From a bacterium (GTDB lineage Bacteria > 4484-113 > JAGGVC01): a stretch of 23,516 nucleotides of DNA. Within the stretch, counting starts at the first letter, position 1, and each line of letters starts with the position of its first letter. The translations under genes and the position numbers were made by a program. A model generated the notes under the pieces. That model saw only the letters and a list, made by a program, of their open reading frames with translations. It did not search any database and was not told the origin of the DNA. The stretch is taken from contig JABRWB010000097.1 in assembly GCA_039961635.1 (NCBI GenBank), positions 1 to 23,516 on the forward strand, in the 5' to 3' direction. Shown here piece after piece: positions 13,884 to 21,322 of the stretch.

Positions 13884-15110
13884 ATGGCTCGATTTTCATA
13901 CGTTGTGCGGGATAGCTCGGGAAAGAGCATGAGCGGAGTCATGGACGCCGCCGATCGCAACGCGGTCATTAGCAAGCTTCGCTCCAGCGGCTACTTGATT
14001 ACAAACATTACTGAAGCGGGATCTTCCGAAAAAACCGGACCCGACCTTCTGGAACGGCTTACCGGGAAGGTGACCGTGAAAGAAGTCGCGGTATTCAGCA
14101 AACAATTCGCCGCGATGATCAACGCCGGTTTGACGATGATCCGATGCCTTCGCGTACTTGAAAGCCAAACCGACAACAAGCTGTTCAAAGACGCTATCAG
14201 CAAAATCAGGGACGAGGTGTCAAGCGGCGCCCCTCTGTCCACCGGTCTGTCGCATCATCCGAAGATTTTCTCCAGGCTGTACGTTTCGATGGTGAGGGCG
14301 GGAGAGGAGTCCGGCTCGCTGGACATCACGCTGCAGAGGCTTTCGGTGCATCTTGAAAAGGAAGTGGCGCTGCGCGACCAAGTATCCGCCGCGATGAAAT
14401 ACCCGCAAGCAATCCTTATCGTGATGATCATCGTCATTTCCTTTCTTATGATCAACGTCATCCCCGTATTCGCGCAGATGTTTTCCCAACTGGGCAGCGC
14501 GCTTCCTATGCCCACCAGGATTTTGATGTTCGTTTCGAACTCGATGAAAAGCTTTTGGTGGCTCTACCTTGCGGCTGTAATCGGCTTGGTATGGACCTTC
14601 AAATTCCTGGACAAAACGCCCCAGGGAAGGTTGGTGTTCGACCGAATCCGCCTCCGGCTCCCGGTGTTCGGCCTTCTGAACAAAAAAATCGCGGTGGCCA
14701 GGTTCACACGCACTCTGGGCACCCTTCTTTCCAGCGGCGTGCCCATCATCGGCGCTCTGACAATCGTGGAAGAAGTCGCGGGCAACGTGGTGATCGAAAA
14801 TGCGATTTCGTCCGTCCGCAACTCGATAAAGGAAGGCCAAACCATCGCCGCCCCCTTGGAAAAGTGCGGCGTTTTCCCCCCGATGGTGACTAACATGATT
14901 GCGGTCGGCGAGGAATCGGGCGCGATTGACGAGATGCTGCAAAAGATCGCCGATTTCTACGACGCGGAAGTGGAGTCCATGGTCAAGGCTCTGACGTCGC
15001 TGCTGGAGCCGATAATGATTACGGTTATGGGCACGATGGTCGGCGGCATTGTAATTGCCCTTCTCCTCCCGCTTTTCAAGATGATCGCCGTGCTCCGCGA
15101 CATGAAGTAA
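13884..15110 (+). CDS. Type IV pilus / type II secretion inner-membrane platform protein (PilC/GspF)
   Basis: PilC/GspF proteins form the inner-membrane platform on which the pilus or pseudopilus grows. The 408-residue product has the N-terminal FSYVVRDSSGKSMSGVMDAAD region and two T2SSF domains. The first runs from about residue 67 (EVAVFSKQFAAMINAGLTM) and the second from about residue 270 (VARFTRTLGTLLSSGVPII). MVRAGEESGSLD and MIAVGEESGAIDEML are the paired family signatures. Membrane spans include LIVMIIVISFLMINVIPVFA, a central pair near SFWWLYLAAVIGLVW, and a C-terminal IMITVMGTMVGGIVIALLL. ATG 13884 has GGGGTG seven bases upstream and begins the conserved part. The next gene is a pilin; no PilB/PilT ATPase is here. 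Confidence 0.9.
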   Translation: MARFSYVVRDSSGKSMSGVMDAADRNAVISKLRSSGYLITNITEAGSSEKTGPDLLERLTGKVTVKEVAVFSKQFAAMINAGLTMIRCLRVLESQTDNKLFKDAISKIRDEVSSGAPLSTGLSHHPKIFSRLYVSMVRAGEESGSLDITLQRLSVHLEKEVALRDQVSAAMKYPQAILIVMIIVISFLMINVIPVFAQMFSQLGSALPMPTRILMFVSNSMKSFWWLYLAAVIGLVWTFKFLDKTPQGRLVFDRIRLRLPVFGLLNKKIAVARFTRTLGTLLSSGVPIIGALTIVEEVAGNVVIENAISSVRNSIKEGQTIAAPLEKCGVFPPMVTNMIAVGEESGAIDEMLQKIADFYDAEVESMVKALTSLLEPIMITVMGTMVGGIVIALLLPLFKMIAVLRDMK

Positions 15111-15206
15111 TTAACAAATGCGACAATTTTTACATTCGTTCGATAGCGCGGATTTAGTCAATATTGATGCGGGCACTGGATTTTTTTCCGCCAACCCGCC
15201 GAAAAC

Positions 15207-15235
15207 TTGCGACGTCCGCAAACTCGGGTAAAAAT
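15207..15235 (+). promoter_or_regulatory. Putative pilin promoter
   Basis: TTGCGA (15207-15212) and AAAAAT (15230-15235) are separated by 17 bases, giving a leader of about 40 nt with GGAGGT (15267-15272) near the start. The -35 sits in a small inverted repeat TTGCG-ACGTC-CGCAA. Confidence 0.45.
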
Positions 15236-15281
15236 ATCGTCGGCTGTTGTAACTTTACTTTTTTTTGGAGGTAGTACTTTG

Positions 15282-15677
15282 ATGAGGACCAAAGGTTTTA
15301 CCCTTATCGAGTTGATGATCGTGGTTGCGATCATCGGCATCATCGCGGCGATCGCGATCCCGACCCTGATTTCCACCCGCACCGCGGCGATGAGAAGCTG
15401 GGGCACCGGCATTTGCTCGACGGTTAGAAGCGGCAACGGCGCGTTTTACGCGGCGAACGGCAACTATGCTGCGGATTTGAGTGAACTCACCGATACGACG
15501 CCTCCCGGCCCGTACCTGGACGACCGTTTCAACACTACGACCGACTTCGACGGCAGGGCCGGAGTTGACATCAGCTACTCCCAAACCAACGGCGGCCAAG
15601 GCTTCACCTTCACCATCACCGTGCCCAACGTCGGCGACATCACTGTTGACGAAAGCGGCGAGATCGTAATCTCATAG
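15282..15677 (+). CDS. Type IV pilin / pseudopilin
   Basis: The 131-residue prepilin has a six-residue leader context MRTKG|F with the prepilin-peptidase site after Gly5 and Glu at mature position +5 (FTLIE), followed by the hydrophobic helix LMIVVAIIGIIAAIAIP. The mature C-terminal domain is small, with GNGAFYAANGNYAADLSEL as a typical alpha-beta loop segment and no C-terminal disulfide. It is probably a structural or minor pilin assembled by the platform protein encoded just upstream. ATG 15282 follows GGAGGT at nine bases; the overlapping TTG at 15279 is also possible. A strong terminator 23 bases after the stop suggests a single, separately expressed unit. Confidence 0.9.
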   Translation: MRTKGFTLIELMIVVAIIGIIAAIAIPTLISTRTAAMRSWGTGICSTVRSGNGAFYAANGNYAADLSELTDTTPPGPYLDDRFNTTTDFDGRAGVDISYSQTNGGQGFTFTITVPNVGDITVDESGEIVIS

Positions 15678-15700
15678 TTTAATCAGGCTGCGATCAAATG

Positions 15701-15727
15701 ACGGGCCCTTCGGGGCCCGTTTTTTTT
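15701..15727 (+). terminator. Intrinsic terminator after the pilin gene
   Basis: ACGGGCCC-TTCG-GGGCCCGT is an eight-pair stem with a TTCG tetraloop followed by seven further T residues. A classic Rho-independent terminator. Confidence 0.95.
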
Positions 15728-15927
15728 GCTCGATTTTCTTTCGAATAGTTCGTGCGCAACAAACAAAGGGAATTGTACAGAGTTACCCGAGCATTGTTGT
15801 GGCAACCTAATGGATTGGATGCTGCTGGTTGTCGTTGGGTTTTGAGTGCGAAGATTTAACTTGGTTTTTCAACCGATTATCCGTCGCAGGGGAACCGGTT
15901 TTCCCGTCTGGACTTTATTGAACTGAC

Positions 15928-16521
15928 TCAATCCCATCTTTCCGACGTGCCGTCACGGCGCATCGCATCTTCAATGCTAATGGGCTGCGAAAAGGTATCA
16001 CCAATTCCGGCGGGAGCGGCGCCGCCGTCTTCCGGCCCCGTCGGCTCGGCCGCCTGCCCCTGCTCCGCGCTTTCTTCTTCCGGTTCAGGTGCAAGGCGAA
16101 ATGAATGCACCGGAGCACTTTCGCTTAGCGGTTGCTGCCAGATGCGCTTTCGAAAACGGCCCCCGCCCCTCGGCAGTTTCCCGGAACGCGGCCATAAAAC
16201 CAAAAGCGCCCATAAGAAGGTTCCCCAAATGAAAACCACTTCGAAATTTAGCAGCTCCGTAAAACTATAATCGGCAAAATCGAAGGAGCCCTTCATTGAA
16301 AAAAACGCCGCGGCTGTGCAGAGCGGCCAAAGCAAAAACAAAACCGGTTTGAGCGCGTTCCTTTCACGCAACAACGCAGCTGCGGCAAATCCTGCAATTG
16401 CTCCGATAGAAATGCTGATGAGCGATTGCGACCGGAACGCAATCAAATAATGTCCGGCCCAGCCTGAAACGCCCCATACGAGTGAGGCGGACGCAAGCGA
16501 AAAATAGAACCAGCGAAGCAT
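15928..16521 (-). CDS. Four-helix membrane protein of unknown function
   Basis: No family is recognised. The 197-residue product has four hydrophobic spans (residues about 3-30 WFYFSLASASLVWGVSGWAG, 33-52 SISIGAIAGFAAAALL, 58-75 LKPVLFLLWPLCTAAAF and 90-110 FEVVFIWGTFLWALLVLW). A proline- and acid-rich C-terminal tail of about 85 residues (EPEEESAEQGQAAEPTGPED) ends in ERWD. The tail is likely cytoplasmic and disordered. ATG 16521 has no Shine-Dalgarno; an extended -10 TGATAAAAT lies at 16562-16570 on the minus strand. It lies downstream of the NHL-repeat gene on the same strand, 142 bases away. Confidence 0.6.
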   Translation of the reverse strand: MLRWFYFSLASASLVWGVSGWAGHYLIAFRSQSLISISIGAIAGFAAAALLRERNALKPVLFLLWPLCTAAAFFSMKGSFDFADYSFTELLNFEVVFIWGTFLWALLVLWPRSGKLPRGGGRFRKRIWQQPLSESAPVHSFRLAPEPEEESAEQGQAAEPTGPEDGGAAPAGIGDTFSQPISIEDAMRRDGTSERWD

Positions 16522-16561
16522 TTGGGGACGTTAATCGGACGGCCGGGAAAGGCCGGGGTTC

Positions 16562-16570
16562 ATTTTATCA
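16562..16570 (-). promoter_or_regulatory. Extended -10 upstream of the four-helix membrane protein
   Basis: On the minus strand TGA-TAAAAT would start transcription about 35 nt before ATG 16521. The -35 region is weak and lies in an imperfect palindrome GTTGATATACAAC (16586-16598 on the plus strand). Confidence 0.4.
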
Positions 16571-16663
16571 GGAGCGCGCGTTTATGTTGATATACAACTT
16601 GCGCGATATACCGTACGCCGCTGCGGGCGGCGGTGACAAGACCAAATTGCGGCCAAGCCTGAA

Positions 16664-17848
16664 CTACTGTTCGTAAACCAGGATGTTTCCGTAAAACCGA
16701 TCGTTGATCAAAAGCAGGTTGCGCAGCTCCGGGTTGATGCCGTTGCCCAGGAAATAGCGGGTTCCGTCCTCGAACTGAATCGCCCTGCCCCATTCCGCCA
16801 AAAGTATGCCGTTGGAATTGTACTTGCGGATGGTGTCGCAAAGGACGTAAACCTGATTGGACGGACTGACGCCGACCGCCTGGGGATAGCGGATGCCGCT
16901 CCAAACTTGCTCCACCTTTCCTTTCCGGTTCAACACCTGAATCCTGTCGTTTCCGGAATCGGCGACAAGCAGGCTTCCCAGCGCGTCGATGCAGATTGAA
17001 TTGGGCCTGATATACCTGCCTGGAATCGTTCCCTTGCCGCCGAAGGTCGCTTCTTCTTTCATTGTGGCCACGTTGTAAACGTGAATGATTGAAGTTTCCC
17101 GATCGACAACAAAAAGCTTCGCACTCTCCCAAAGCACCATGCTGACCGGCTCGGACAAACCTCTGGCCAAGGTGCCGCGATAGGCGCCCTTTTCGTCGAA
17201 AACCTGGATGTCGCCGCGTACCCGGTCGCAAACGTATATCCTGCCCAGCCTGTCGATTTCTATCGCGGACGGCTGGCGGAACTGGCCGGGCCCGTCTCCT
17301 TCGCCTCCGAAAGAAACCAACAGCGCACCGGCCTCATCAAGCACGCACACCTTTGAAGACCCGCTGTCGGAATAGACAAGCCGTCCGTCCTCGTAGAAAG
17401 AAAACACTTGCGGATCTTCGAAATATGCCTGCGTATAGTCCCGGTCAACCAGCACCTTGCGAAGCCGCAGCGCGGAGCCGCCTTCGATAAGCGATTCCAG
17501 ATTGCGGGCGGGTTCGATTAACTTCGTATCGAATCCAAGTTTTGCGCTATCCAGCGAATCGCCTGTTATTGCCAGCGCGGACGAGCGTTCGAGTCTGGTC
17601 ATCCCGCTTGTAACGGACTTGACCGGACCGCCGTCGAGAAGCATTAAAAGCTCTTCCAGCGCCTTGTCGAAGCCGCTCAAATCAATACATTTGGGTTCTC
17701 GTACCCCGCCGCCCGGCGATGAAGGCAACACAAATCCGGTGACAGTCGCGGTTTGTACGCCGGGGATTGCGGACGAAGTCACCAACATAGCCGCCGGAAT
17801 CAACGTAAACAAAGCCGCGTAGAATACTCGACTAAATGGCCGAACCAT
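16664..17848 (-). CDS. Secreted NHL-repeat beta-propeller protein
   Basis: The 394-residue product has a signal peptide (RPFSRVFYAALFTLIPAAML, cleavage likely near VTSSA) and a helical N-terminal region. From about residue 145 it carries NHL-type propeller blades: GDGPGQFRQPSAIEIDRLGR, IYVCDRVRGDIQVFDEKG, GRYIRPNSICIDALGSLLV, ADSGNDRIQVLNRKGKVEQ and YPQAVGVSPSNQVYVL. Such propellers usually mediate binding; no catalytic residues are evident. The start is ATG 17848 with GAGGA (17855-17859) six bases before it. It has a strong promoter (17918-17946) and a leader that opens with a stable hairpin (17884-17912), then a second small hairpin CCTAAT-TC-ATTAGG (17862-17875 on the minus strand) next to the ribosome-binding site. 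Confidence 0.8.
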   Translation of the reverse strand: MVRPFSRVFYAALFTLIPAAMLVTSSAIPGVQTATVTGFVLPSSPGGGVREPKCIDLSGFDKALEELLMLLDGGPVKSVTSGMTRLERSSALAITGDSLDSAKLGFDTKLIEPARNLESLIEGGSALRLRKVLVDRDYTQAYFEDPQVFSFYEDGRLVYSDSGSSKVCVLDEAGALLVSFGGEGDGPGQFRQPSAIEIDRLGRIYVCDRVRGDIQVFDEKGAYRGTLARGLSEPVSMVLWESAKLFVVDRETSIIHVYNVATMKEEATFGGKGTIPGRYIRPNSICIDALGSLLVADSGNDRIQVLNRKGKVEQVWSGIRYPQAVGVSPSNQVYVLCDTIRKYNSNGILLAEWGRAIQFEDGTRYFLGNGINPELRNLLLINDRFYGNILVYEQ

Positions 17849-17917
17849 GACTTATCCTCGACCTAATGAATTAGGCGGCGCAACAGCCCCGGCGGAAACT
17901 GCCGGAAGGCTGTCAAC

Positions 17918-17946
17918 ATCTTATCAACAAGCCGCTGCGTTGTCAA
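17918..17946 (-). promoter_or_regulatory. Promoter of the NHL-repeat gene
   Basis: On the minus strand a perfect TTGACA (17941-17946) and TAAGAT (17918-17923) are separated by exactly 17 bases. The start near 17911 opens with the leader hairpin. Two TGTTGATAAG copies overlap or flank it, each followed by TTGACA, as if the region were duplicated or recognised by a regulator. Confidence 0.8.
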
Positions 17947-18223
17947 GTTAACTTATCAACATCCTTCCACACCCGCCAACAAACAGCCGACATTTGCAGC
18001 TCCAATCCGCCCGGTTATTCACATTCCCCGGCGGTTTGCAGGCTTGTAAGAATTGTTTTCGCACGCGATCGCCCGTCAATTTCGCTTTGCGCATCCCGTT
18101 CCGGCAGAAATGTCAACGGCTTCGAACACGGATGAACAACTTTTTTTCAGGTGATTCCGTCCAACCAAACTGAATATGTGAAACTTGTATTAAATTCCGT
18201 TAAAGATAGTAACAGTTGCCGAT

Positions 18224-18258
18224 GTTTTCAACAATGGAATGAACAACTTGTTGAAAAC
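18224..18258. repeat. Perfect 11-bp inverted repeat
   Basis: GTTTTCAACAA and TTGTTGAAAAC are exact reverse complements separated by 13 bases, about 110 bases before the predicted pdxT start. Each arm contains a TTTTCAACA DnaA-box-like 9-mer. Confidence 0.75.
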
Positions 18259-18363
18259 CGGACCGCAGCCGGTATAGGAGCGCAAGTCCGGCCGAATCAA
18301 CAATTCAAGCGTGAGCAAATGTTTGCATTGGGCGTTCGCGTCAATCAGCATTCGGCCGGACGC

Positions 18364-18372
18364 TGGTAGTAT
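18364..18372 (+). promoter_or_regulatory. Extended -10 of pdxT (leaderless)
   Basis: TGG-TAGTAT ends six bases before the GTG at 18379 (spacer TTGGCT) with no ribosome-binding site. Confidence 0.55.
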
Positions 18373-18378
18373 TTGGCT

Positions 18379-18993
18379 GTGGAATCCGAATGCTGTATCG
18401 GTGTTCTCGGCTTGCAGGGCGACTACGAAATGCACGCCCTTGCGATTTCGCGGGTGGACAAAGCGGTTGCGCGCATCGTCCGCTTTCCGGAAGACCTTGA
18501 AGGGGTTGACGGGCTGATTATCCCCGGCGGTGAAAGCACCACGTTTACATTGCTTCTCGATCGCACAGGGCTTCGAGATGCCGTTTCCGACTTCATCCGC
18601 TCCGGCAGGCCGGTCTGGGGAACCTGCGCGGGCGCGATATTGCTCGGTAAAAGGCTGCTGGGCGACGACGGCAGCGTGAAGGTGAATCCGCTGGGGGCAA
18701 TCGATATCACGGTGTCGCGAAACGCTTACGGCCGACAGGTGGACAGTTTCGAGGCGCCGATTTCGATTGCGTTGAACGGGAACCGCCGCCGGCAATTCAC
18801 CGGCGTTTTCATCCGCGCGCCGCGTTTTTCGGAGCCCGGGCCGGAAGTACGCGTTTTGGCTTCGCTTTCGGATGAGCCGGTGATGGCTGAACAGGGGAAC
18901 GTGATAATCTCGTCCTTCCATCCCGAGTTGACCGGCGACGATGCCGTTCACAGGTATTTTGTTTCTTCCGCGCTGTCGCGGAAGGAGGTTTAA
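18379..18993 (+). CDS. pdxT: Pyridoxal 5'-phosphate synthase glutaminase subunit PdxT
   Basis: PdxT releases ammonia from glutamine for PdxS, which makes pyridoxal 5'-phosphate directly. The 204-residue product is a complete class I glutaminase: GVLGLQGDYEMH, PGGEST (49-54), GTCAGAILL with nucleophile Cys83, RNAYGRQVDSFEA, VFIRAPRF, and HPELT with the His181/Glu183 pair. GTG 18379 is chosen over the in-frame TTG at 18373 because the -10 TAGTAT ends six bases before it and family proteins start close to the GVL(A/G)LQGD strand. PdxS is not adjacent in this window, although the two often are. The stop is followed within a few bases by the next gene, whose Shine-Dalgarno GGAGG lies in the last codons, so the two are probably one operon. 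Confidence 0.95.
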   Translation: MESECCIGVLGLQGDYEMHALAISRVDKAVARIVRFPEDLEGVDGLIIPGGESTTFTLLLDRTGLRDAVSDFIRSGRPVWGTCAGAILLGKRLLGDDGSVKVNPLGAIDITVSRNAYGRQVDSFEAPISIALNGNRRRQFTGVFIRAPRFSEPGPEVRVLASLSDEPVMAEQGNVIISSFHPELTGDDAVHRYFVSSALSRKEV

Positions 18994-18996
18994 GTG

Positions 18997-19719
18997 ATGC
19001 TTCGACACGTGACAATGATTTTGCTTGTGGCCGCCGCGCTTGCCGCGACGATCTATTGCGCCCAATCAAAGCCGCTTTTCCCCGAGGGACGGAGTCAGGA
19101 CGGCGAGGACAAAAAGGGCCAGGAAGTAAAAGAAGAAGAAGCTGTAGACCTTTCGCTGCTGACGCCGTACAAAAGAGTGGGATTGATCAGATTCGCTGAA
19201 CGCGGCGATGGACGCGCAGGCGAAAAGCGATTTATGTCCATAATTCTGGGCCGTTTGAAAAACGCCCAGCCCGACACCGAGTTCGTCGAAATCGAAGTCT
19301 CGCTTGATCCTGATACGCCGCTGATGGGCGAAAAGTCGCGTGAACTCGGCCAGGAATTCGGCCTTGACGCGATCGTGACGGGAACTTTCGTTGTAAAAGT
19401 GGTAGGCGGGCTTTATCCGACCATTGCGAACAGCGTGCCCGCCGGGCGCGTGGGCATCGAATGCAGGGTGATAGACACTGTCAGCGGCTGGAGCCGCGGA
19501 ACCGCCGCGGTCGCCTGGGACAAAAACAAAATCTATCCCATGTCGGTCAAAACCCAGAAAGACCTCGAGGGGAAACTCATGCGTGACGGCGCAGAGGATC
19601 TGATTGCGGAGCTCAACAAGAAGGGATTGCTGTATTTCGAGCCGGAGCCGGATGCGGCGGGCGAATCCGCTGTCGCCGAGGGCGGACAGGAAAGCGCGGA
19701 ATCGGAGAGCCGAGATTAG
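18997..19719 (+). CDS. Small exported protein with TolB/CsgG-like look
   Basis: The 240-residue product has a signal sequence (MLRHVTMILLVAAALAATIYC) ending in a Cys that could be a degenerate lipobox. An acidic, charged linker (GEDKKGQEVKEEEAV) follows, then a domain of alternating strands and helices: KRVGLIRFAERGDGR, FMSIILGRLKNAQPDTEFVEIEV, GQEFGLDAIVTGTFVVKVVGG and RVGIECRVIDTVSGW. The strand-helix order and the 'DAIVTGTF' step resemble the nucleotide- or lipid-free TolB-N/CsgG-type fold of secreted outer-membrane lipoproteins, but I am not sure of the family. An acidic tail ends the protein. ATG 18997 is preferred over GTG 18994 by spacing to GGAGG (18984-18988). It is coupled to pdxT and lies just before folC. 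Confidence 0.55.
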   Translation: MLRHVTMILLVAAALAATIYCAQSKPLFPEGRSQDGEDKKGQEVKEEEAVDLSLLTPYKRVGLIRFAERGDGRAGEKRFMSIILGRLKNAQPDTEFVEIEVSLDPDTPLMGEKSRELGQEFGLDAIVTGTFVVKVVGGLYPTIANSVPAGRVGIECRVIDTVSGWSRGTAAVAWDKNKIYPMSVKTQKDLEGKLMRDGAEDLIAELNKKGLLYFEPEPDAAGESAVAEGGQESAESESRD

Positions 19720-19730
19720 GCAGCCAATTG

Positions 19731-19736
19731 TAAAAT
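19731..19736 (+). promoter_or_regulatory. -10 box of folC (leaderless)
   Basis: TAAAAT ends five bases before the GTG at 19742, again without a ribosome-binding site. It lies 11 bases after the previous stop codon. Confidence 0.5.
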
Positions 19737-19741
19737 CGCCC

Positions 19742-21322
19742 GTGCCTGAACTGTCCTACAGAGAAGCCGAGAAGCGGCTTATGGCGATTGATCCCGGCAA
19801 ATGGGATCTGTCCTTGGATCGGCTTCGCGCGGTGGCCGCGCGGCTTGGCAATCCGGAACTGGCGATTCCATCCATCGTCGTCGGCGGCAGCAACGGAAAG
19901 GGAAGCGTGGTCGCGTACCTTTCAAGCGTACTCTGCGCGCGCGACGAACCCGCGGAAAACGCGGATTTCGCTGCAGGCGCGCTGGTGCGCGATTTGCACG
20001 AGGAGGATGTCGCGACAGCGGAGCATCATGAGCTTGCGAACAGGTGCCGCAGGCTGAATTCCCCCGAAATTTCCGCGGCGCGGTTTTTGCTTGAGACGAA
20101 GGGGACAGCACCGCCGAGGGTTGGAAGTTTCGTCAAGCCGCACATATTCACAATCCGCGAGCGCGTCAGAATAAACGGCGATCCGGTTTCGGAAGCCGAA
20201 TTCGCGCGCGCGGCGGAGATTGCGTTCGCGGCCTGTGACGAATCCGGGGAAAAACTGACTTATTTCGAGTTGACGTTTCTCATCGCGGCGCTGGCTTTCC
20301 GGGAAATGGGAGCGGAAATCGCGGTTTACGAAGTAGGTCTGGGAGGCCGGTTCGACGCGGTCAACATCTGCCGCCCGTTTCTTTCGGTAATCACGAACAT
20401 CGGCGCCGATCATCAGCGGCATCTGGGCAGATCGGCATCCGACCAGGCCCGCGAAAAAGCCGGCATAATTCCGGAGAGCGGAATCGTGGTCTGGGGCGGC
20501 GGAGTCGCGCGCGAGGCCGTAGAAACGACACCGGACGCGGCGCGACGCGACGCGGACACCGTAATCGCGGGCGCGGCCGCGGAGCGCGGCAGCTTTCTTT
20601 TGCCCGCGTTCAAAACGTTTCAGCATGTAAGATACGACTACGGATTCAATCGCCAGAAGGTTTCGATGATCATGCAGGATCTCGCGGCGCTGTACGGACG
20701 CCCGGTTTACGAAAACGAGCGCGTATTTTCAATAGACCAGATGGGCAGCTTTCAATGCGCCAACCTCGATTGCGTATTCACCGCAGTGCTTGCTTTGAAG
20801 GCGCTTGGATTCAATCCCGGATTCCACAGGTGGCGAACCGGCCTTTACCGCACGAAATATCGCGGGCGTTTCGAGCACTTCACGAAAGACGGCATGCGCG
20901 CGATTGTGGATTGCGCGCACAATCCCGACGGGCTGCGAAGCCTGCGGGCGAGCATTACGATGTATCAGGGGCCGCTTTTCAGGTTCGACCCGGAAAAAAT
21001 GAAAGTTCCGGTGATTTTCACCTGTCAGCAGGGAAAGGACGTCGGCGCGATGCTGTGCGAAATCGCGCCGGTGGCGCGCTGTTTTTTTGCAACTTCCGTC
21101 AACGTGCTGAAACCAATGCCGGCGAAAGAAATCGTCCGGCTCGCGGGAGAAGCGGGAATCTCGGTGGAAGCAGCAAAATCGCCGGCTGACGCGATTGCAC
21201 GCGCCGAAAAAACCGCGGGGCCGCAGGGCACGTTTTTGATTTGCGGGAGCGTGTATTCGCTTTCCGCGTTTATCGAGGAACTCGAAAGAAAAGATTACAA
21301 AAGCGCGCAAGCGCGAGGCTAA
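19742..21322 (+). CDS. folC: Folylpolyglutamate / dihydrofolate synthase family protein FolC
   Basis: FolC adds glutamates to folates (and in many bacteria forms dihydrofolate from dihydropteroate), using ATP. The 526-residue product has the Mur-ligase-type P-loop GGSNGKGSV (48-56), KPHIFTIRERVRINGDPV, FELTFLIAALAFREMGAEIAVYEVGLGGRFDAVN, ITNIGADHQRHLG, the C-terminal DCAHNPDG motif and LICGSVYSL. It is about 100 residues longer than usual. A stretch of roughly 55 residues (about 66-122) is inserted between the P-loop helix and the KPH motif. The canonical SPH is KPH. GTG 19742 is set by the -10 box; an upstream reading frame overlaps the previous gene and is not likely. Its 3' end overlaps the convergent NFU gene by four bases. 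Confidence 0.88.
   Translation: MPELSYREAEKRLMAIDPGKWDLSLDRLRAVAARLGNPELAIPSIVVGGSNGKGSVVAYLSSVLCARDEPAENADFAAGALVRDLHEEDVATAEHHELANRCRRLNSPEISAARFLLETKGTAPPRVGSFVKPHIFTIRERVRINGDPVSEAEFARAAEIAFAACDESGEKLTYFELTFLIAALAFREMGAEIAVYEVGLGGRFDAVNICRPFLSVITNIGADHQRHLGRSASDQAREKAGIIPESGIVVWGGGVAREAVETTPDAARRDADTVIAGAAAERGSFLLPAFKTFQHVRYDYGFNRQKVSMIMQDLAALYGRPVYENERVFSIDQMGSFQCANLDCVFTAVLALKALGFNPGFHRWRTGLYRTKYRGRFEHFTKDGMRAIVDCAHNPDGLRSLRASITMYQGPLFRFDPEKMKVPVIFTCQQGKDVGAMLCEIAPVARCFFATSVNVLKPMPAKEIVRLAGEAGISVEAAKSPADAIARAEKTAGPQGTFLICGSVYSLSAFIEELERKDYKSAQARG

Larger units (their letters stand above)
17849..18378. other. 530-bp non-coding region, candidate replication origin or regulatory region
   Basis: No convincing gene is present. 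It holds the minus-strand promoter of the NHL gene (17918-17946) and its leader hairpin (17884-17912). It also has five DnaA-box-like 9-mers: TTATCAACA at 17921-17929 and 17953-17961, TTATTCACA at 18015-18023 (a full match to TTWTNCACA), and TTTTCAACA at 18225-18233 and, inverted, at 18249-18257. The last two lie in a perfect 11-bp dyad (18224-18258). An A+T-rich stretch lies at about 18171-18215. The pdxT -10 is at 18364-18372. Both an oriC and a compound operator are possible; no dnaA or dnaN gene is near. Confidence 0.35.
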
